DNA of 64,000 bases, taken from positions 3,596,001 through 3,660,000 of the forward strand of contig NZ_CP013293.1 in assembly GCF_001456155.1 (NCBI RefSeq), in the 5' to 3' direction. Within the stretch, counting starts at the first letter, position 1. Each line of letters begins with the position of its first letter. Below the pieces are notes generated by a model that worked only from the letters and a program-made list of their open reading frames with translations, made no database searches and was not told the DNA's origin. The DNA is from Chryseobacterium sp. IHB B 17019. Its GTDB lineage: Bacteria; Bacteroidota; Bacteroidia; Flavobacteriales; Weeksellaceae. Shown here piece by piece: positions 59,813 to 64,000 of the stretch. Both the position numbers and the translations under genes were made by a program.

Positions 59813-61801
59813 TTAAAATTTAAAATTATAAGTTACACTGGGAATTAATCTAAAAAAAAGACCGTCTTGACTCACCTCTATTTGGTCATGATTATCCCTG
59901 TTTTTTTCAAAATAAAGCCATTCGCGGTTTTTCTGTGCATATATGTTATAAAAACCAAATGTCCATGAGCCTTTAAAACGTTTACTACTCTTGCGTTCAT
60001 AAGTGGCACTAAGATCTAATCTGTGATAAAGCGGCATCCTGTTGCTGTTTTTGTCTCCAAACTGCAGATAGGTTTCTCCATCGAGTTCATATCTTCCCGT
60101 AGGAAGCGTTACGGCAATTCCCGTGCTTAAAGAAAATGCGCCTGATAAGGACCAGTTTGTAGAAAGCTGATAGTTGGCAACAATGGCAAGATTATGTGTT
60201 TTATCCAGCCTTGCATTGTACCATCTTCCACCATTAATCCCGTCAATTTGCATTTGGGATTTAGACAATGTATAGGATATCCATCCAGTAAGATCTCCAT
60301 TATTTTTCTTTGCTAAAATTTCGAGTCCGTAGGCCCTTCCCCTTCCGTTATACAGTAAACTGCTTTGCAGATCGCCCAAAACACTAATCACAACTCCCTC
60401 TTTATAATCCTGAAGTCCGGACATTTTTTTATAAAAAACTTCAGCATTGAATTCGTAATCTTTATTGATTTTTTTTGTATAGCCAAAATTCACCTGATCC
60501 GCGATTGCCGGCTTTTTCGTGTTAAGGAAAATATCAATAGGTATGCTTCCATCCAGAGTCAATAAAGTTTGTAAGGGCTGTGTATTTCTTGTATATCCCA
60601 ATCTGAAAATATTATCTTTAATAAACTCATAATTAAAAACCAGTCTCGGTTCCAGATTAAAATAACTATTTGTTTCCCCTTTGTTTTTGGAAGAAATCAT
60701 GGAAAGTCTTAAGCCGTAATTAATAGAAAATTTATCATTTACTTTAAACTCATCATTGGCATACAATGCGCTTTCCCACATCGATCTCGGATCTTTTAAG
60801 AATCCGGACTGTATTCTTGCGGGAAGATTGGGTGTATTAAAGGTATAGTATGATGACTGCAAACCGTAGTTCAGGATATGGTTTTCTCTTAAATAGTGGG
60901 TAAAATTCTGTTTCAGCCCGAAATTATCCATATTCGGAATTATTTCCAAGGGTTCTCCTTTAGAATCCGGGATGCTTGTTTTATAATTGTACCGGCTAAA
61001 GGTTAATGAAGTGTTCGATCTTAATTTGCTGTTGATGATACTGTTCCAGTCCAATGAAGCTACAATGTTGCCCCAGTAATTTTTAGAGTCTCTTAAATTT
61101 AAAACATCTCTTCCGAAATAAGTTGATAAATGAATTCCGTTATTTTTGTTTAGCTGGAAGTTTGCCTTTGCATTTATATCATAAAAAAAGAGATCCTCCA
61201 CATCCGAATCATCAGAGAAAAAAAGATCTACATACGTTCGTCTTGCAGAGATTATAAAAGATGATTTCCCTTTTTGTATTGGCCCATCAATGCTTAATCT
61301 ACTGCTGATCAAGCCTATACCGCCGGAAAAATTGTATTTATTAAAATCTCCATCCTTTGATTTTATATCTATTACCGAAGAAAGTCTTCCCCCGAATGAT
61401 GGAGGCATATTCCCTTTGTAAAGGGTAACACTTTTCAAAGCATCACTATTGAATGTACTGAAAAGACCTCCCAAATGAGAGTTATTAAAAACCGGAGCGT
61501 CATCTAATAAAGTAAGGTTTTGATCGATCGCTCCGCCACGCACACTAAACCCGGATGAACCTTCAGTAGATACAACCCCAGGCAGAAACTGCAGTGTTTT
61601 AATGATATCTTTTTCACCAAGTAATACGGGAATTTTGGAAATACTCTGGATATCTATTACCTCCGCTCCCAAATTGGTTTTGGTAATTGCTTCTCTTTTT
61701 TCGTTGATAACAACTTCTTCTATGAGAGCTTCATCTTTTTCAGTTCGCTGAGCATAGGTAAGTACTGACAAAAAAATAGCCAGCGTAGTAGTGCGCATCA
61801 T
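59813..61801 (-). CDS. TonB-dependent receptor (plug-first, no N-terminal carboxypeptidase-like domain)
   Basis: A 662-residue outer-membrane receptor. The start ATG 61801 (MMRTTTLAIFLSVLTYAQ) gives a signal peptide; the longer frame starts at TTG 61828 inside a -7 box. The plug begins almost at once: ALIEEVVINEKREAITKTNL near residue 25, LPGVVSTEGSSGFSVRGGAI near 72, then VTLYKGNMPPSFGGRLSSVI. The barrel runs from about 160 to the last aromatic strand RLIPSVTYNFKF. Most DUF4249-linked receptors I know have a CarboxypepD_reg domain of about 80 residues in front; it is missing here. Energy comes from TonB; the ligand is unknown. Confidence 0.92.
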   Translation of the reverse strand: MMRTTTLAIFLSVLTYAQRTEKDEALIEEVVINEKREAITKTNLGAEVIDIQSISKIPVLLGEKDIIKTLQFLPGVVSTEGSSGFSVRGGAIDQNLTLLDDAPVFNNSHLGGLFSTFNSDALKSVTLYKGNMPPSFGGRLSSVIDIKSKDGDFNKYNFSGGIGLISSRLSIDGPIQKGKSSFIISARRTYVDLFFSDDSDVEDLFFYDINAKANFQLNKNNGIHLSTYFGRDVLNLRDSKNYWGNIVASLDWNSIINSKLRSNTSLTFSRYNYKTSIPDSKGEPLEIIPNMDNFGLKQNFTHYLRENHILNYGLQSSYYTFNTPNLPARIQSGFLKDPRSMWESALYANDEFKVNDKFSINYGLRLSMISSKNKGETNSYFNLEPRLVFNYEFIKDNIFRLGYTRNTQPLQTLLTLDGSIPIDIFLNTKKPAIADQVNFGYTKKINKDYEFNAEVFYKKMSGLQDYKEGVVISVLGDLQSSLLYNGRGRAYGLEILAKKNNGDLTGWISYTLSKSQMQIDGINGGRWYNARLDKTHNLAIVANYQLSTNWSLSGAFSLSTGIAVTLPTGRYELDGETYLQFGDKNSNRMPLYHRLDLSATYERKSSKRFKGSWTFGFYNIYAQKNREWLYFEKNRDNHDQIEVSQDGLFFRLIPSVTYNFKF

Positions 61802-61825
61802 TTGTGTGTGTTTGTGTATTTTTTG

Positions 61826-61833
61826 CAAATATA
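61826..61833 (-). promoter_or_regulatory. -7 promoter box TATATTTG for the receptor/DUF4249 operon
   Basis: An exact TAnnTTTG match 24 nt upstream of ATG 61801; it overlaps the longer TTG start, which is therefore rejected. Confidence 0.6.
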
Positions 61834-62088
61834 CACAGATTTTAAACCCATAAATTTTTATGATAAAAAACAGGTTTTTAATTAAATTTTAAAATATTTT
61901 TAATTAAATTAATTTGGATGAAAATTTTTAAACAATTTAAACATTATACTATACAATATACTTAAAAGCAATAAAATGTTGATTATCTAACAATATTCAA
62001 CTTTTAATAAATTAACAACAATTAACTTTAGTTATGAGATTTTAAATACGAAATGTTTTCTTTTTTGACTTATAGCTCTTTGAAGAAA

Positions 62089-62277
62089 TTAAAAGTATTT
62101 AATCTTGTCCTTTACTTTAAATGAGCTAATACATACAGTGATAAGTATTTCCATAATCAAGACCACCATTAAAAAGCCAATTGGTTTACCTAACATAATT
62201 CCTCTTATTAATTTTACAATTCCCAAGGCAAAAATCAGAGTCATGAAGTAAAATGTAGCTTTGGAAATATTCTCCAT
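62089..62277 (-). CDS. Small membrane protein, 62 aa
   Basis: MENISKATFYFMTLIFALGI at the start and FLMVVLIMEILITVCISSFK near residue 34 form two membrane segments with a short basic loop (LIRGIMLGKPIG) between. No family is recognised. The upstream 220 bases carry a possible gene fragment and a strong hairpin. A small inner-membrane protein of unknown role; the moderate doubt comes from its size. Confidence 0.5.
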   Translation of the reverse strand: MENISKATFYFMTLIFALGIVKLIRGIMLGKPIGFLMVVLIMEILITVCISSFKVKDKIKYF

Positions 62278-62288
62278 GAATGATTTTA

Positions 62289-62419
62289 AAAGGAAAACAG
62301 AACTGTAAAAACATTTGTTCCTGACTCAATCAGTTATCCGATTGACAGTGACGAAATCCCGAAATCTATCATAAAACAACTTGAAGACACTGAATCTAAT
62401 AGAATTGATTACAGATAGT
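62289..62419 (+). pseudogene. Possible gene fragment (C-terminal piece, plus strand)
   Basis: One plus frame reads KENRTVKTFVPDSISYPIDS, then DEIPKSIIKQLEDTESNRID and YR before TAG at 62417. It has no start codon (a TAA lies just upstream) but has amino-acid composition and codon use like a real protein C-terminus. I do not recognise the family. It may be what is left of a larger gene cut away by rearrangement; chance is possible for 43 codons. Confidence 0.35.
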
Positions 62420-62461
62420 TGTTGAAAAGAAGTTTCAATAATTCGATAAAAGGGATAAAAC

Positions 62462-62490
62462 AAAAAGTTCTTCATGATGAAGAACTTTTA
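62462..62490. terminator. Strong hairpin after the bacteriocin-like gene
   Basis: AAAAGTTCTTCAT (62463-62475) pairs with ATGAAGAACTTTT (62477-62489), a near-perfect 13-bp stem, with A and T runs on the flanks. It is 10 nt past the stop of the peptide gene at 62500. Confidence 0.8.
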
Positions 62491-62499
62491 ATAAACTCA

Positions 62500-62670
62500 T
62501 TAACAGGATAAACATCCTCCTTCTGGTAATTCTGGTACTATAATATAGCATTCCACGATGATCGGCACGCACACTGCAGCATCCGGGCACCAATGATTTC
62601 CTGAAGGGCAAGTTGCTGCTCCTTTAATTGCTTTCAGTTCTTTTCTTGAGAGATTTTTTAAATTTTTCAT
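62500..62670 (-). CDS. Bacteriocin-like Cys-rich peptide with double-glycine-type leader
   Basis: The minus strand from ATG 62670 reads MKNLKNLSRKELKAIKGA, then ATCPSGNHWCPDAAVCVPII and VECYIIVPELPEGGCLSC before TAA, 56 residues. The leader LSRKELKxIKGA has the pattern of Gly-Gly (here Gly-Ala) leaders cleaved by C39-peptidase transporters. The 38-residue core has six Cys (positions 21, 28, 34, 41, 53, 56), so disulfides or other modifications are possible. Similar short leader-bearing peptides are frequent in Chryseobacterium genomes, as I recall, labelled bacteriocin-like. No transporter, peptidase or immunity gene is nearby. The activity is unknown. Confidence 0.7.
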   Translation of the reverse strand: MKNLKNLSRKELKAIKGAATCPSGNHWCPDAAVCVPIIVECYIIVPELPEGGCLSC

Positions 62671-62740
62671 AATAATATTGGTTATTTATAAATTTTATTT
62701 CTATATATCTCAAATTTAATAAATATTTTATATTAAAACT

Positions 62741-62940
62741 CTAGTTAATTATAATTGTTTTCTTCTCCGAAGTATGGGCAGAAAAATATCCCAGTGTACC
62801 ATTATTGATATTGCTTATAGGATTAGCCGGGAGAATTCCTCCACCGTTATATTTTCCGTTTAAGGTGAAACCCGGAAGAGCTTTAAAATAATTAAAAACA
62901 GACAAATCCATACTTTGCATTATATTTATAGACATTATTT
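62741..62940 (-). pseudogene. DUF4249 C-terminal gene fragment
   Basis: The minus strand reads KIMSINIMQSMDLSVFNYFK, then ALPGFTLNGKYNGGGILPAN and PISNINNGTLGYFSAHTSEK to the stop at 62741. It matches the end of the DUF4249 lipoprotein at 59032-59808 piece by piece: VEMQCIDKQVYNYFKDLP, SPINPIGNFSNGALGYFSAH, KTIIIE. Only about the last 65 residues remain, with no signal peptide. An ATG at 62971 overlapping the response-regulator stop (TAATG) could allow a 76-aa product, but this looks like a scar of a former receptor/DUF4249 operon. Confidence 0.75.
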
Positions 62941-62970
62941 TACCTTGATGTATTCTATAAAAAATTAACA

Positions 62971-63714
62971 TTACCCTACCAGCCAGTCTTTAAAATCCTT
63001 TACACGATCCCGGCTTACGGTAATCTCTTCCTGTGGCTGAAATTCAAGGTCGACTTTATAGTAAGGAGAAGTGTGAATGTTTTTGATATAATCCGAGTTG
63101 ATAATAAACTGTCGGTTGACCCTGAAAAATTTCTTTTCATCCAGAATATCTTCCAGCTCATCCAGGGTAAAATCCGAGGGATAAGTTCGCTCCTGAGTCT
63201 GCAGGTAAACAATCTTATTTTCACTGAAAAAACAGCTTACTTCATGAGTCTGAACAATTTTCAAATTATACCCGATTTTAACTAAAATCCTGGACAGTGT
63301 TGTTTTATCTTTTTTAATTAACTGCTTAATTTCCTGTGAATTGACAGAGCTATCCGAAGGAAGAAAAGATTTGAATTTCTCAATAGCTCCGGCCAGATCT
63401 TCGTCTAAAATTGGTTTTAAAAGGTAGTCAATGCTATTTAATTTGAAAGCTTTTAAAGTGTATTGATCAAAAGCCGTTGTATAGATAATAAAGCCTTTCG
63501 TAGGAACTTTCTCAAAAATATCAAATGACAGTCCATCTCCCAAAACAATATCCGAAAAGATCAGTTGCGGATGCTCGTTTTCTGAAAACCATTTCACACC
63601 TTCTTCCACAGATTCTATTTTTGCAACCACCTCAATTTCAGGGAATTCATTCAGCATTCTTTCCAGTTTCCTTGAAGCAGGTTTTTCGTCTTCGATAATG
63701 ACAGTTTTGATCAT
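62971..63714 (-). CDS. LytTR-family DNA-binding response regulator
   Basis: A 247-residue two-component regulator. The receiver domain (1-120) has IIEDEKPASRKLERMLNEFP, the phospho-acceptor Asp in LIFSDIVLGDGLSFDIFEKV near residue 55, and LKAFKLNSIDYLLKPILDED with the conserved Lys. The LytTR domain (about 145-245) has VSCFFSENKIVYLQTQERTY, FFRVNRQFIINSDYIKNIHT and the closing SRDRVKDFKDWL. It should bind direct-repeat promoters when phosphorylated. Its kinase is not in the window; the partial 2TM-domain gene upstream is the usual companion in such loci. Confidence 0.94.
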   Translation of the reverse strand: MIKTVIIEDEKPASRKLERMLNEFPEIEVVAKIESVEEGVKWFSENEHPQLIFSDIVLGDGLSFDIFEKVPTKGFIIYTTAFDQYTLKAFKLNSIDYLLKPILDEDLAGAIEKFKSFLPSDSSVNSQEIKQLIKKDKTTLSRILVKIGYNLKIVQTHEVSCFFSENKIVYLQTQERTYPSDFTLDELEDILDEKKFFRVNRQFIINSDYIKNIHTSPYYKVDLEFQPQEEITVSRDRVKDFKDWLVG

Positions 63715-63772
63715 TGAGTTCCAGATTTAGTTTTTAAAATTCGAAATAAATTTACTTAAAACTTATCAGCTT

Positions 63773-64000
63773 TTAAAATTGAATAGGCTGTTTTGTTTTT
63801 TTCATTTCTTCCTGTAAAATTTTCTTTTCCCATTCGGAATTTAGAACAAATAACTTTACTGCTTTTACCGTTAAAACAATAGCCCAAATAGCTAAAAATA
63901 TCGATCCGTCAAGTAATGTGATATTAAATCTTCCTTTTTCAAAAACATCATTAAAGAAGATAATTAAAGAAACAATTCCAAACCAAAGAAGGTTTTTGTA
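63773..64000 (-). CDS. 2TM-domain protein, 5' part cut by window edge
   Basis: The minus strand from base 64000 reads YKNLLWFGIVSLIIFFNDVF, EKGRFNITLLDGSIFLAIWA, IVLTVKAVKLFVLNSEWEKK and on to a stop at 63773, 75 residues, no start in the window. Two hydrophobic segments and a charged C-terminal helix ILQEEMKKTKQPIQF fit the 2TM-domain family, which in Bacteroidota often stands alone or in front of a histidine kinase next to a LytTR regulator. It precedes the LytTR gene by 58 bases on the same strand. Confidence 0.65.
   Translation of the reverse strand, partial: YKNLLWFGIVSLIIFFNDVFEKGRFNITLLDGSIFLAIWAIVLTVKAVKLFVLNSEWEKKILQEEMKKTKQPIQF

Noticed and set aside
1..64000. CRISPR array, integrase, phage structural genes or a complete insertion sequence
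   Set aside because: No regularly spaced direct repeats and no integrase or phage proteins were seen. The only transposase-like gene is the RayT remnant.

Overview
The window looks like chromosome from a member of the Flavobacteriia, most likely Chryseobacterium or a close Weeksellaceae relative. It is AT-rich. Many genes are preceded by the Bacteroidota -7 box TAnnTTTG instead of a sigma70 -10 box and lack a clear Shine-Dalgarno sequence. Lineage-typical families are common: GLPGLI, DUF4249 beside a TonB-dependent receptor, DUF6438, YARHG, an RHS protein with FG-GAP-like repeats, and a Cys-free AccD N-terminus. The genus is an inference; no 16S rRNA is present.

Layout. 0-5 kb: partial sulfurtransferase, HMG-CoA lyase, exonuclease III, peptidase T, and a frameshifted REP-associated tyrosine transposase (RayT) bracketed by two inverted REP-like hairpins. 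5-12.4 kb: a very large RHS/YD-repeat polymorphic toxin with a C-terminal class 3 lipase module, followed 1 nt later by an ankyrin-repeat lipoprotein that is its probable immunity protein; the toxin gene has lost a normal 5' end. 12.5-25.8 kb: mainly housekeeping and envelope genes (thiL, thioesterase, YhiN-like flavoprotein, DUF2306, YARHG lipoprotein, a DUF2809 remnant, two thioredoxin-fold proteins, two TonB-like proteins, mutS, cupin_8, bestrophin). 26-33.7 kb: an AA10 (LPMO) protein without an obvious signal peptide, a SpoU methyltransferase, GLPGLI, CBS, nadK, fbaA, accD, DUF6973. 34.2-39.5 kb: a SpmAB-like gate protein, ATP-grasp, exbB-exbD-tonB and a conserved hypothetical gene, the whole block framed by inverted copies of a ~250 bp repeat. 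40-50.6 kb: DUF885 protein, DUF1398, DUF6438, DinB, nth, bcp, then a minus-strand cluster tolC-sprT-manC-hypothetical-GNAT, and folC. 50.6-58.9 kb: two identical tRNA-Val(TAC) genes, a small lipoprotein, GT9, sufE, GT4, a YgjV-like protein, clpC, an outer-membrane barrel and mnmA. 59-64 kb: a TonB-dependent receptor/DUF4249 operon, a bacteriocin-like Cys-rich peptide gene, a DUF4249 gene scar, and a LytTR response regulator behind a partial 2TM protein.

Most genes are ordinary chromosomal functions. The parts that stand out are the RHS-lipase/ankyrin pair with its damaged 5' end, the RayT/REP unit, the long inverted repeats around 34-39.9 kb, the bacteriocin-like peptide, and several recognisable gene scars (rayT, DUF2809, DUF4249). 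Together these suggest ongoing rearrangement in the accessory stretches. Several starts were moved from the longest open frame to a later ATG because a -7 box or a repeat overlaps the longer start.
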